13,435 bases of DNA from an uncultured Eggerthella sp. (GCA_902464295.1 CABQIW010000042.1:1-13435); one strand, 5' to 3'; positions 7,171 to 13,435 are shown, numbered from the stretch's first letter. Notes: generated by a model not told the origin, from the letters alone. Program-made: numbers and translations.

Positions 7171-9069
7171 GTGGCTGGAAGCATGACGGGCAAAACATTG
7201 AACAACCGCTATCAGCTCATCGAACGCGTTGGCATCGGTGGTATGGCAGAAGTGTATCGCGCTCACGATACCGTGCTGGACCGCGTTGTTGCCGTGAAGG
7301 TTATGCTGCCACAATACGCAGCTGATCAGACCTTCCAAGCGCGCTTTCGCCAAGAAGCTGCATCGGCGGCAAAACTGCAGAGCCCTTATATCGTGAGCAT
7401 CTACGACTGGGGTCTTGATGCCGAAAGCGATACCTACTACATAGTCATGGAGTTCCTCAAGGGAACCGACCTGAAAACGGCGATCAAGGAACGTGGCGCG
7501 ATCAATCAGCGTAAAGCTGCCGAGATCGGCTCACAGGTAGCACAAGCGCTACAGGTCGCTCATGAAGGTGGTATCATTCATCGCGACATCAAACCACAGA
7601 ACATCATGATTCAGCCCGATGGCAACATCAAGGTCATGGACTTCGGCATCGCACGCGCAGGAGACGCGGGCTTGAGCCAAACAGCCACTGTGCTTGGCAC
7701 CGCCCACTATATCTCCCCCGAACAGGCACAAGGCAAAGATCTCACCGGTCTTTCCGACGTATATTCGCTCGGCATCGTGCTCTACGAAGCAACCACTGGT
7801 CGCCTTCCTTTCGAGGGAACCGACTCAGTGAGCGTTGCAGTCAAGCAAGTAAACGAAATGCCTGCCACCCCGCGCTCGATCAATCCCGATATCGATCCAG
7901 TGCTCGAAGCCATCATCATGAAGGCGATGGAAAAAGATCCCGCGCAACGTTTTGCGAATGCGCAAGAGATGCGCCAAGCCTTGAACGACTATCTTGCAGG
8001 TAGGCCCGTTCCTGGTCTTGGCGTTCACAACGATCGCACCCAGGTACTCGGTGCCGGCATTCCTCCTATGGATGGCACGGCAGTTATGCCGAAGCCTATT
8101 GGTACAAACCCGATGGGCGCTGGCGCAACCACGAATTTCCGCTCAGGAAAACAGCAACAGCCACCGCAAAACGACAATAAGAAGAAAGTTATCATTGGCG
8201 TGATCGTTGTAGCCATCGTCGCGGTTATCATTGGCATCGCCGCTTTTTCGCTCGGTGGAAATGGCGAACGCGCTACCGTGCCCGATGTCACGAACATGGC
8301 GCTCGGCGAAGCAAAGACCACACTCGAAGAAGCTGGCTTCAAGATCGGTGCTGAAACAGAAGTCTTTAGCTCAACGGTTGATTCGGGTCGCGTAGTAAGC
8401 ACTAACCCCCCTGGTGGCCAAGAAGCGGTCAAGGGTAGCCGTATCGATCTGAGCATTTCAAAGGGAACTGAACAGGTATCGGTACCTGATCTTAAGGGAC
8501 AAACTTCTGAAGAAGCGATGCGTACGCTTTCCTCCTATGGCCTCAACGGTCAAGAAGGCGAATCGACCTTCTCCGAGAACGTAAAGGAAGGCTGCGTGGC
8601 CAGCCAGGATCAGCCTGCAGGATCATCGCTTAACAAGGGCGACACCGTTGTCTTCCATCTTTCGAAAGGCGCCGAGAATGTATCGGTTCCCAATGTGGTA
8701 GGAGCAACAGTTTCGAATGCTGAAAACTCACTTAAGAACGCTGGCTTCAAGGTGAACACAAGCTATCGCTACAGCAGTAATACCCCTGAAGGACGCGTTA
8801 TCTCGCAGGATCCTTCTGGAACCGCTCCTAAAGGTTCAACGGTTACCATCGCGATTTCCAATGGTCCTGAAGAAGCTCAAGTTCCTAATGTGGTCGGCGA
8901 ATCCGAAGCAGATGCAACTTCAACCCTGAAGAACGCAGGCTTTGAGGTGTCCGTGAAGCACATGGCAAGCGGTACCGTTGAAAAAGGCCTCGTCATCTCT
9001 CAAGACGTGCTTGGAAAAGCGAATAAGGGTAGTCGGGTGACCATCGTTGTTTCAACTGGCTCGGCCTAG
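7171..9069 (+). CDS. pknB: PASTA-domain eukaryotic-type Ser/Thr protein kinase (PknB type)
   Basis: Membrane receptor kinase of 632 residues. The kinase domain (about 14-275) has GIGGMAEV (21-28), catalytic K43, HRDIKPQN (137-144), DFG (157-159) and an activation loop QTATVLGT (170-177) with candidate autophosphorylation sites T171 and T173. A Pro/Gly-rich juxtamembrane region leads to a transmembrane helix (about 340-362) and four extracytoplasmic PASTA repeats (about 368-432, 436-500, 504-566, 569-631). In relatives these bind muropeptides or lipid II. The GTG start at 7171 is preferred over ATG 7147 because AAAGGAGA (7157-7163) is ideally placed 7 nt before it and would otherwise lie inside the gene. 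It is the only kinase in the locus; no pknA is seen. Last gene of the operon. Confidence 0.95.
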   Translation: MAGSMTGKTLNNRYQLIERVGIGGMAEVYRAHDTVLDRVVAVKVMLPQYAADQTFQARFRQEAASAAKLQSPYIVSIYDWGLDAESDTYYIVMEFLKGTDLKTAIKERGAINQRKAAEIGSQVAQALQVAHEGGIIHRDIKPQNIMIQPDGNIKVMDFGIARAGDAGLSQTATVLGTAHYISPEQAQGKDLTGLSDVYSLGIVLYEATTGRLPFEGTDSVSVAVKQVNEMPATPRSINPDIDPVLEAIIMKAMEKDPAQRFANAQEMRQALNDYLAGRPVPGLGVHNDRTQVLGAGIPPMDGTAVMPKPIGTNPMGAGATTNFRSGKQQQPPQNDNKKKVIIGVIVVAIVAVIIGIAAFSLGGNGERATVPDVTNMALGEAKTTLEEAGFKIGAETEVFSSTVDSGRVVSTNPPGGQEAVKGSRIDLSISKGTEQVSVPDLKGQTSEEAMRTLSSYGLNGQEGESTFSENVKEGCVASQDQPAGSSLNKGDTVVFHLSKGAENVSVPNVVGATVSNAENSLKNAGFKVNTSYRYSSNTPEGRVISQDPSGTAPKGSTVTIAISNGPEEAQVPNVVGESEADATSTLKNAGFEVSVKHMASGTVEKGLVISQDVLGKANKGSRVTIVVSTGSA

Positions 9070-9131
9070 GTCTGATTCTGCCCGAATAACTATAACGGAT
9101 AGGGACGGGCCTCGATCATAGAGGGCTTCAT

Positions 9132-9139
9132 GCTAGAAT
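9132..9139 (+). promoter_or_regulatory. Extended -10 promoter of tRNA-Arg
   Basis: TGC-TAGAAT forms an extended -10 element 20 nt ahead of the tRNA. No good -35 box is seen 16-18 nt upstream. The 11-nt string ATGCTAGAATG recurs at 12908-12918. Confidence 0.45.
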
Positions 9140-9159
9140 GATTGAACCGTTATTCGCAC

Positions 9160-9235
9160 GCCCCCGTAGCTCAGCGGATAGAGCGTCGGTTTCCTAAACC
9201 GTGCGTCGGAGGTTCAAGTCCTCTCGGGGGCGCCA
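9160..9235 (+). tRNA. tRNA-Arg (anticodon CCU)
   Basis: A 76-nt tRNA with encoded CCA. The acceptor arms GCCCCCG/CGGGGGC pair fully with discriminator G. The D-arm begins GCTCAGC, the anticodon loop TTCCTAA gives CCU (reads AGG), and the T-arm GGAGG-TTCAAGT-CCTCT is regular. It lies 90 nt after pknB and is followed by its own terminator. Confidence 0.96.
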
Positions 9236-9244
9236 TAACAAGCT

Positions 9245-9277
9245 AAGAATACGGCAACTTCTGTCGTATTCTTTTTT
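9245..9277 (+). terminator. Rho-independent terminator after tRNA-Arg
   Basis: AAGAATACG (9245-9253) pairs perfectly with CGTATTCTT (9265-9273), and the stem can extend by three more pairs. It is followed by an uninterrupted U-run (9272-9277). It lies 10 nt past the tRNA 3' end and only 32 nt before the next start codon. Confidence 0.88.
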
Positions 9278-9309
9278 ATGCAACAACCACATTAACCAGG
9301 AGGAACTTC

Positions 9310-9897
9310 ATGGCCGGAACGCCAACGAATACAACCGAAAATACGAACAAATGGAGCACGCGTCAGCTCGTTACTATGGCACTCATGACCGCCATTGGCG
9401 TACTGCTCTCATTCATCGAGTTCCCCCTGCTTCCCGGGGTAACCTGGCTTAAGTTCGATGCTTCGAACATGCCTGCCATGGTAGCTGGCTTTGCCTATGG
9501 ACCTGGCGGCGGCGTTGCAGTCGGTATTCTTACTGCTATCCTTCATGGTCTGCTCATGGCTGACTTCAGCGGCGCGGTCATGAACATCATCGTGGTGCTC
9601 TTCTACGTTTTGCCTGCTGCGCTCATCTATAAACGCATGCACACGTTCGCAGGCGCCATCATCGCGCTGGTTATTGGCACGTTGCTGGCAGTTGTTGGCG
9701 CAGTGCTTGGCAATCTGGTCATCACGCCCGCTTGGCTCGGTGTGCCACTCGATGCAGTGATCGCGATGATCGTACCGATCCTCATTCCGTTCAACCTGCT
9801 GAAAGGCGCACTCAATTCCGTTCTCACGCTCATCATCTACAAGTCGATCTCGAATTTGATCACACCGAAAAAGGATCAAAAGAAGGGTCGCGCCTAG
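9310..9897 (+). CDS. ribU: ECF transporter S component, RibU-like (riboflavin)
   Basis: Membrane substrate-binding subunit of an energy-coupling-factor vitamin transporter, 195 residues with about six hydrophobic segments. Similarity to RibU as I recall it is seen in WLKFDASNMPAMVAGFAYGP (46-65; B. subtilis has LKIDFSDVPAIIA), the FYVLPAALIYKRM stretch (98-110), and IPFNLLKGALN (159-169; LPFNMIKGIV in RibU). A strong AGGAGG (9298-9303) stands 6 nt before the ATG. First gene of an operon that also carries the complete energising module; its stop abuts the ecfA1 ATG. No FMN riboswitch fits into the short leader. Riboflavin is the likely substrate, but a related compound cannot be ruled out from sequence alone. 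Confidence 0.82.
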   Translation: MAGTPTNTTENTNKWSTRQLVTMALMTAIGVLLSFIEFPLLPGVTWLKFDASNMPAMVAGFAYGPGGGVAVGILTAILHGLLMADFSGAVMNIIVVLFYVLPAALIYKRMHTFAGAIIALVIGTLLAVVGAVLGNLVITPAWLGVPLDAVIAMIVPILIPFNLLKGALNSVLTLIIYKSISNLITPKKDQKKGRA

Positions 9898-10740
9898 ATG
9901 ATCTCCTTCGAAGATGTCTCCTTTACCTACACGAACGAAAGCTACGTGCTTGAGGATCTTTCGGTAGAGATTCCGCAAGGCCAATTCGTGTGCGTGCTCG
10001 GCGCCAATGGCTCGGGCAAATCCACGTTTTCGAAATTGATCAACGCATTGCTGCTGCCCGATAAAGGCGAGGTGAAGGTTGATGGTCTCATCACGTCCGA
10101 TACCCAGAATACCTTCTCGATTCGCTCGAAAGCAGGCTCGGTATTTCAAAACCCCGATGATCAGATCGTAGCGAGCCTTGTCGAAAACGATGTAGCATTC
10201 GGTCCTGAGAACCTTGGCATTCCCAATCCAGAATTGCGCGAGCGCGTTGAAGCAGCACTTGCACAAGTTGGCTTGACCGGCTTCGAGAAGCGCGAGACCA
10301 ACGCGCTTTCTGGCGGCCAGAAGCAGCGTGTCGCGATCGCAGGCATCTTAGCCATGGAACCGCAGATCCTCATCTTCGACGAAGCCTCAGCTATGCTCGA
10401 CCCACGCGGCAGACGCGGGCTCATGCGCGTTTGCAAGGAGCTGCACGCACAAGGCATGACCATCGTCATGATCACCCATTATATGGAAGAGGCCGCCGAG
10501 GCCGATCGCGTGCTCGTGCTGCGCGAAGGCAAGATCATGCTCGATGGCACGCCCGAAGAAGTGCTCACGCAAGATGCCGAGCTACGCAAGCTCAACCTCG
10601 ACATCCCCTTTGCAACGCAACTTTCCCGTCTTTTGCAAGACAAAGGCATCGATATTCCCACCTTCGTCGATCGCGAACCTTTGAAGGAGGCGTTATGGCT
10701 CTTGTATTCGAACACGTCAGCTACACCTACGCGCCTCTAA
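9898..10740 (+). CDS. ecfA1: ECF transporter ATPase EcfA1
   Basis: First ATP-binding subunit of the ECF module, 280 residues, cytoplasmic, forming a heterodimer with EcfA2 beneath EcfT. Motifs: Walker A GANGSGKST (35-43), Q-loop VFQNPDDQ (82-89), signature LSGGQKQR (137-144), Walker B ILIFDEAS (157-164, E162 catalytic) and switch H194. DEAS-x-MLDP after Walker B, rather than DEP, is typical of EcfA1. It starts directly at the ribU stop with no clear ribosome site of its own, which suggests translational coupling. Its last 46 nt overlap the start of ecfA2 in another frame. Confidence 0.94.
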   Translation: MISFEDVSFTYTNESYVLEDLSVEIPQGQFVCVLGANGSGKSTFSKLINALLLPDKGEVKVDGLITSDTQNTFSIRSKAGSVFQNPDDQIVASLVENDVAFGPENLGIPNPELRERVEAALAQVGLTGFEKRETNALSGGQKQRVAIAGILAMEPQILIFDEASAMLDPRGRRGLMRVCKELHAQGMTIVMITHYMEEAAEADRVLVLREGKIMLDGTPEEVLTQDAELRKLNLDIPFATQLSRLLQDKGIDIPTFVDREPLKEALWLLYSNTSATPTRL

Positions 10741-11564
10741 CGAAACGCCAGATAAAAGAAGGCCAAGAGCCCCTTTGGGCCTTGAACGATATCTCATTCG
10801 AGATCGCCGATGGCGAATTCTTGGCGATTGCTGGCCACACCGGATCAGGAAAATCCACGCTTGTGTTGCATCTGAATGGCGTGATCAATCCCACGCGCGG
10901 CAAAGTGCTCTGGGACGGGCAAGACCTTTCCGACAAGAAGACCGCCAACGAAGCCCGAAGCGATATCGGTATCGTCTTCCAGTATCCCGAGAATCAGCTC
11001 TTCGCAGCAACCGTTTATGAAGACGTGGCTTTTGGTCCCCGCAACCTGGGCCTCGATGCAACAGAGGTCGAACAGCGCGTGAAAGACGCGATCGAACTGG
11101 TCGAGCTTGACTATGAGACTTTCAAAGATCGTTCTCCCTTTGAGCTCTCTGGCGGCCAACAACGCCGTGTCGCCTTTGCAGGCGTGCTCGCCATGCGCCC
11201 GACCACCCTCGTACTCGACGAACCGGTGGCAGGCCTCGACCCTGCTTCGCGCAATGAGTTCCTCGGCTTCATCGATCGCCTGCATAAACGCGGCATCACA
11301 CTCGTGATGGTTTCTCACAACATGAACGATATCGCGCGCTTGGCCGACCGTGTGCTCGTGCTCAATCGAGGCGAGATCGCATTTTTGGGTACCCCTGAAG
11401 AGGTATTCTCTCATCCTGTCGAGCTACGCGAGATTGGCCTTGGCGTCCCGCACGCTCAGCGCATGGCGAACGAACTACGCGAATTGGGCGTACCGCTCAA
11501 AGAGGGGCTCTACTCCCCTGAAACGCTAGCCGAGAATCTCGTTGCGCTCTTGGAAAGTAGGTAG
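10695..11564 (+). CDS. ecfA2: ECF transporter ATPase EcfA2
   Basis: Second ATP-binding subunit, 289 residues. Motifs: Walker A GHTGSGKST (47-55), Q-loop VFQYPENQ (94-101), signature LSGGQQRR (151-158), Walker B TLVLDEP (171-177, E176 catalytic), D-loop AGLDP (179-183) and switch H208. The frame is open much further upstream, but ATG 10695 is the start: AAGGAGG (10684-10690) lies 4 nt before it, and the domain opens MALVFEHVSYTY as in the family. The ribosome site and first codons lie inside the 3' end of ecfA1. Three nt separate its stop from ecfT. Confidence 0.94.
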   Translation: MALVFEHVSYTYAPLTKRQIKEGQEPLWALNDISFEIADGEFLAIAGHTGSGKSTLVLHLNGVINPTRGKVLWDGQDLSDKKTANEARSDIGIVFQYPENQLFAATVYEDVAFGPRNLGLDATEVEQRVKDAIELVELDYETFKDRSPFELSGGQQRRVAFAGVLAMRPTTLVLDEPVAGLDPASRNEFLGFIDRLHKRGITLVMVSHNMNDIARLADRVLVLNRGEIAFLGTPEEVFSHPVELREIGLGVPHAQRMANELRELGVPLKEGLYSPETLAENLVALLESR

Positions 11565-11567
11565 GCC

Positions 11568-12383
11568 GTGAACCTGCAGACCATCTTCGGACGATATATC
11601 TCGCGCGATTCGGTCGTGCATCGGATGGATCCCCGCGCAAAGCTCCTGCTCTCGATCCTATTCATGGTGGTTGTGTTCGCGGCGCAAAGCTACGTTGCGC
11701 TCGCTGTGGCGGCCCTGTTCACGTTCGGTATGTTCTTCTTCGCGAAGATCTCGATCAAGCAAGCCTTCGTGAGCATTGCACCTCTCGCTATTCTGGTGGT
11801 ATTCACCGGTCTGCTGAACATCTTCTTCGTGCAAGGTGGTCAGGTCTATTTCCAATTCGGCATCATCTGCATCAGCGAACAGGGTCTGCATCAATGCTTG
11901 TTCATCGTGATCCGCCTCACGCTCCTCTTGCTCGGCATGAGCCTGCTCACACTTTCGACCACCACGCTCAATATCACCGACGGCTTTGAGGAGCTGCTGA
12001 AGCCCTTCAAACGCTTCGGCGTTCCCGCCCACGAACTTGCGACCATGATGGGTATCGCGTTGCGCTTCTTGCCGCAGTTCGCCACTGAGCTTCAGACCAT
12101 CTATCGCGCGCAGATATCGCGTGGCGCGAACTTCAAAACGAACGCGCGTGGCACCTTCTCGATGATGGTGGCGCTCATTGTGCCCCTCTTCACGAGCGCA
12201 TTTCGCCATGCAGAAACGCTTTCGCTCGGCATGGATGCTCGCTGCTACCATGGTGGCGCCAACCGAACCTCGCTCCATGAGCTTCGGTTTCAGAAATGCG
12301 ATCTAGGTGGTCTTATCTACTTAGCATGCGGGCTTGCCTGCGTTATTCTAGTCAATATCGTCATGGGATCATTCGGACTGTAA
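11568..12383 (+). CDS. ecfT: ECF transporter transmembrane component EcfT
   Basis: Integral membrane coupling subunit, 271 residues, linking the S component to the ATPases. Several hydrophobic helices lie at about 25-60, 66-90, 110-130 and 245-268. The cytoplasmic coupling helices carry the two short Arg motifs that dock into EcfA1/A2: SRG (184-186, in AQISRGANF) and ARC (224-226, in GMDARCYHGG, where many homologs have ARG). The opening VHRMDPRAKL is also a family hallmark. Starts with GTG three nt after ecfA2. The stop TAA overlaps the ribosome site of the next gene. Confidence 0.93.
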   Translation: MNLQTIFGRYISRDSVVHRMDPRAKLLLSILFMVVVFAAQSYVALAVAALFTFGMFFFAKISIKQAFVSIAPLAILVVFTGLLNIFFVQGGQVYFQFGIICISEQGLHQCLFIVIRLTLLLLGMSLLTLSTTTLNITDGFEELLKPFKRFGVPAHELATMMGIALRFLPQFATELQTIYRAQISRGANFKTNARGTFSMMVALIVPLFTSAFRHAETLSLGMDARCYHGGANRTSLHELRFQKCDLGGLIYLACGLACVILVNIVMGSFGL

Positions 12384-12393
12384 GGAGCAACAC

Positions 12394-12798
12394 ATGGATG
12401 AAGTGATCGACTACTTAACCAATATTCCGGCCTGGTTCTTTGCAACCTGCGAAGGCGACCAACCTCGCGTTCGTCCGTTCAGTTTCGCGGCTGAAGATGA
12501 CGGCAAGCTGTGGTTTTGCACTGCCACTAATAAAGATGTCTATGCTCAGCTCGAGGCGAACCCTAAGTTCGAAGCATCAGGTTGGCATCCGGGACAGCCT
12601 TGGATCGTGGTAACGGGCGAAGCTGATCTGGAAGATACCGTAAGCGAAACAACGCGCATTGCCGGCTATGAGCACATGACCGGCCTCGGCGAAACTTACG
12701 ATGGTCCCACCGATCCACGCCTCACGTTCTTCTCTGTGAAGAATGGCATCGCAAAGATCGCCGACATCGATGGGTCGGAACGCATCATCGAGCTCTGA
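12394..12798 (+). CDS. Pyridoxamine 5'-phosphate oxidase-like FMN-binding split-barrel protein
   Basis: A 134-residue protein of the PNPOx-like flavin-binding family (COG5015-like). Visible features are WFFATCEGDQPRVRPFSF (14-31), typical of the FMN phosphate-binding strand pair, KLWFCTATNKDVYAQL (38-53), and WIVVTGEADLE (70-80). It is too short and too divergent to be a true PdxH. AAGGAG overlaps the ecfT stop, and the ATG is 10 nt downstream, so it is almost surely co-transcribed with the ECF operon. A flavin-binding protein after a riboflavin-type transporter suggests a functional link, but the substrate is unknown. The operon terminator follows. Confidence 0.85.
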   Translation: MDEVIDYLTNIPAWFFATCEGDQPRVRPFSFAAEDDGKLWFCTATNKDVYAQLEANPKFEASGWHPGQPWIVVTGEADLEDTVSETTRIAGYEHMTGLGETYDGPTDPRLTFFSVKNGIAKIADIDGSERIIEL

Positions 12799-12835
12799 TT
12801 AGCTCTCGAACGAACAATAAACGGTGAAGTAACTT

Positions 12836-12871
12836 GAAGGGCGCTCTTTCCGAAGGGTGCCCTTCTTTGTC
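12836..12871 (+). terminator. Rho-independent terminator of the ECF operon
   Basis: GAAGGGC (12836-12842) pairs with GCCCTTC (12859-12865) and the stem extends inward by four pairs including GU. It is followed by TTTGT. Located 38 nt after the last gene of the operon. Confidence 0.75.
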
Positions 12872-12908
12872 TCCCAAAAATGTCCGAAAGGTTTTGCAAC
12901 GACTCAAT

Positions 12909-12916
12909 GCTAGAAT
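12909..12916 (+). promoter_or_regulatory. Extended -10 promoter-like element
   Basis: TGC-TAGAAT, with the surrounding ATGCTAGAATG identical to the tRNA-Arg promoter region. No clear -35 box. It points into the foldable segment 12924-13003 and then towards the DUF2207 gene, crossing tRNA-Ser in antisense. Confidence 0.35.
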
Positions 12917-12923
12917 GGATTCG

Positions 12924-13003
12924 CAGGTCAGAGACTGACCAATCTCTCCCAATTTTACAAGAGATGGTCAGACGGTATCAGAAAGAAAGTGGTAATTGAC
13001 CTG
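12924..13003 (+). other. Segment with mutually exclusive hairpins (possible RNA leader or operator array)
   Basis: Four half-sites GGTCA/TGACC lie within 80 nt. Fold A: GGTCAG (12926-12931) with CTGACC (12935-12940). Fold B: CTGACC-A-ATCTCT (12935-12947) with AGAGATGGTCAG (12960-12971), 12 bp and one bulged A. With fold B, CAGGTCA (12924-12930) is free to pair with TGACCTG (12997-13003). A and B share the same strand and cannot coexist. Could be a switching RNA leader, a small RNA, or repeated operator half-sites for a dimeric repressor. Confidence 0.4.
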
Positions 13004-13022
13004 GGAAAACATAAGAAAAAAG

Positions 13023-13113
13023 TGGCGGAGAGCTGGGGATTCGAACCCCAGATACCCTTTTGGGGTATACTCGCTTAGCAGGCGAGCACCTTCGGCCTCT
13101 CGGTCAGCTCTCC
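13023..13113 (-). tRNA. tRNA-Ser (anticodon GCU)
   Basis: A 91-nt class II tRNA with encoded CCA. The acceptor arms GGAGAGC/GCTCTCC pair fully with discriminator G. The anticodon stem CTCGC/GCGAG encloses CTGCTAA, giving GCU (reads AGC and AGU). The long variable arm TACCC-CAAAA-GGGTA and T-arm TGGGG-TTCGAAT-CCCCA are regular. A run of six T on its strand begins one base past the CCA, without a separate hairpin. Confidence 0.96.
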
Positions 13114-13133
13114 ACTTTTGCAGACAAGTTGAA

Positions 13134-13162
13134 ATGATACCGCCAGAGCGGTGAACTTGCAA
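13134..13162 (-). promoter_or_regulatory. Promoter of tRNA-Ser
   Basis: On the minus strand TTGCAA (13157-13162) and TATCAT (13134-13139) are exactly 17 nt apart, 20 nt before the tRNA 5' end. The -35 box overlaps the ribosome site AAGGAGG (13161-13167) of the divergent gene on the right. Confidence 0.68.
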
Positions 13163-13173
13163 GGAGGACACCG

Positions 13174-13435
13174 GTGCAAAACCGTTCATACCTTCAAAGA
13201 AACCATCTTTTGCACATTGTGCTTGTTCTGGCATTTTGTCTTGGCATTGGCTTCTGCCTTACCAGCAGCCCTGCCGCTGCATTTGCGAAATCCTACACGA
13301 TGCCCGAAGTGCAGATTGAAGCGAATGCCGATAGCGCAGGCGATCTTTCGGTGAGTGAAGATCGAACGTTCGATTTTGATGGCAGCTTCACGGCAGTTTG
13401 GTGGAACTTCGACAATCTTCCCAGCGGAGCAGGGA
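13174..13435 (+). CDS. DUF2207-type secreted/membrane protein (partial, N-terminus only)
   Basis: Eighty-seven codons are open to the right edge. A signal peptide is clear: a basic start (QNRSYLQRNH), a hydrophobic core (HIVLVLAFCLGIGFCLTSSP) and a likely cleavage after AFA at about residue 41. The mature start resembles the DUF2207 domain as I recall it: a run of extracytoplasmic beta-strand sequence with DLSVSEDRTFDFDGSFTAVW. The GTG start is supported by a perfect AAGGAGG (13161-13167) 6 nt before it. DUF2207 proteins usually continue into C-terminal membrane helices and have no assigned function. No clear promoter is seen in the 60 nt between it and tRNA-Ser; it may use the element at 12909. 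Family call is moderately sure. Confidence 0.75.
   Translation, partial: MQNRSYLQRNHLLHIVLVLAFCLGIGFCLTSSPAAAFAKSYTMPEVQIEANADSAGDLSVSEDRTFDFDGSFTAVWWNFDNLPSGAG

Noticed and set aside
9083..9156. 8-nt inverted repeat CGAATAAC/GTTATTCG flanking the tRNA-Arg promoter
   Set aside because: Too short and too far apart to stand out from chance; no repeat of it elsewhere in the window was noticed.
9160..9235. tRNA genes as integration sites of a genomic island
   Set aside because: No duplicate of a tRNA 3' end, no integrase gene and no change in gene character next to any of the three tRNAs.
9236..9309. FMN riboswitch before ribU
   Set aside because: The leader is only about 70 nt, most of it the tRNA terminator, and none of the conserved FMN-aptamer segments can be seen.
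9409..10266. A 285-codon open frame on the minus strand opposite ribU and ecfA1
   Set aside because: It lies antisense to two genes with clear family motifs, its product is rich in His, Cys, Arg and Asp without domain-like pattern, and no ribosome site is seen. It is a by-product of codon bias.
11658..12278. A 206-codon minus-strand frame opposite ecfT
   Set aside because: Low-complexity, charged His/Glu/Arg-rich translation of an antisense frame; ecfT on the other strand is convincing.
11568..12383. ARC instead of ARG in the second EcfT coupling motif as a loss of function
   Set aside because: The Arg itself is kept, and from memory Cys occurs at this place in other EcfT proteins, so it is probably normal variation.

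Overview
The window looks like a chromosomal segment of a Coriobacteriia actinobacterium (Eggerthellales/Eggerthellaceae-like, moderate GC by eye). The reasons are the actinobacterial order fhaA-fhaB-pstP-rodA/pbpA-pknB, the joining of RodA and the class B PBP into one protein, and an ECF transporter plus a DUF2207 protein close by. The genus is inference only. No phage genes, transposase, CRISPR array or resistance genes were seen.

Layout. (1) 1-931, minus: the first 310 codons of a serine/threonine:Na+ symporter (SstT), running off the left edge. (2) 932-1366 has no conventional gene but is rich in signals: a weak sstT promoter with a palindrome in its spacer, a possible 10-codon leader peptide (Ser-Ser-x-x-Thr), a 107-nt nearly continuous hairpin, a short direct repeat flanking another perfect hairpin, and the terminator of tRNA-Leu. 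(3) 1367-1498, minus: tRNA-Leu(CAG) with a clear promoter. (4) 1736-9069, plus: a cell-envelope signalling and peptidoglycan-synthesis operon. It encodes two FHA phosphothreonine readers, a membrane PP2C phosphatase, a fused SEDS glycosyltransferase/transpeptidase and one PASTA-domain Ser/Thr kinase. (5) 9160-9235, plus: tRNA-Arg(CCU) and its terminator. (6) 9310-12798, plus: a compact ECF vitamin-transporter operon (RibU-like S component, EcfA1, EcfA2, EcfT) followed 10 nt later by an FMN-binding split-barrel protein, closed by a terminator. (7) 12909-13003: a promoter-like element and a segment that can fold in two mutually exclusive ways. (8) 13023-13162, minus: tRNA-Ser(GCU) with its promoter. 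(9) 13174 to the right edge, plus: the N-terminus of a secreted/membrane DUF2207 protein.

How the parts work together. In the first operon the PASTA kinase would sense muropeptide or lipid II outside the cell and phosphorylate cytoplasmic targets; PstP reverses this; FhaA and FhaB read phosphothreonine; RodA-PbpA makes and cross-links peptidoglycan. In the second operon the RibU-like protein binds the vitamin (riboflavin by similarity), EcfT couples it to the EcfA1/A2 ATPases, and the downstream flavoprotein may use the resulting FMN.

All identifications rest on reading motifs and recalling families; no database search was run. The least certain items are the promoters without good -35 boxes, the leader peptide, and the role of the structured intergenic elements.
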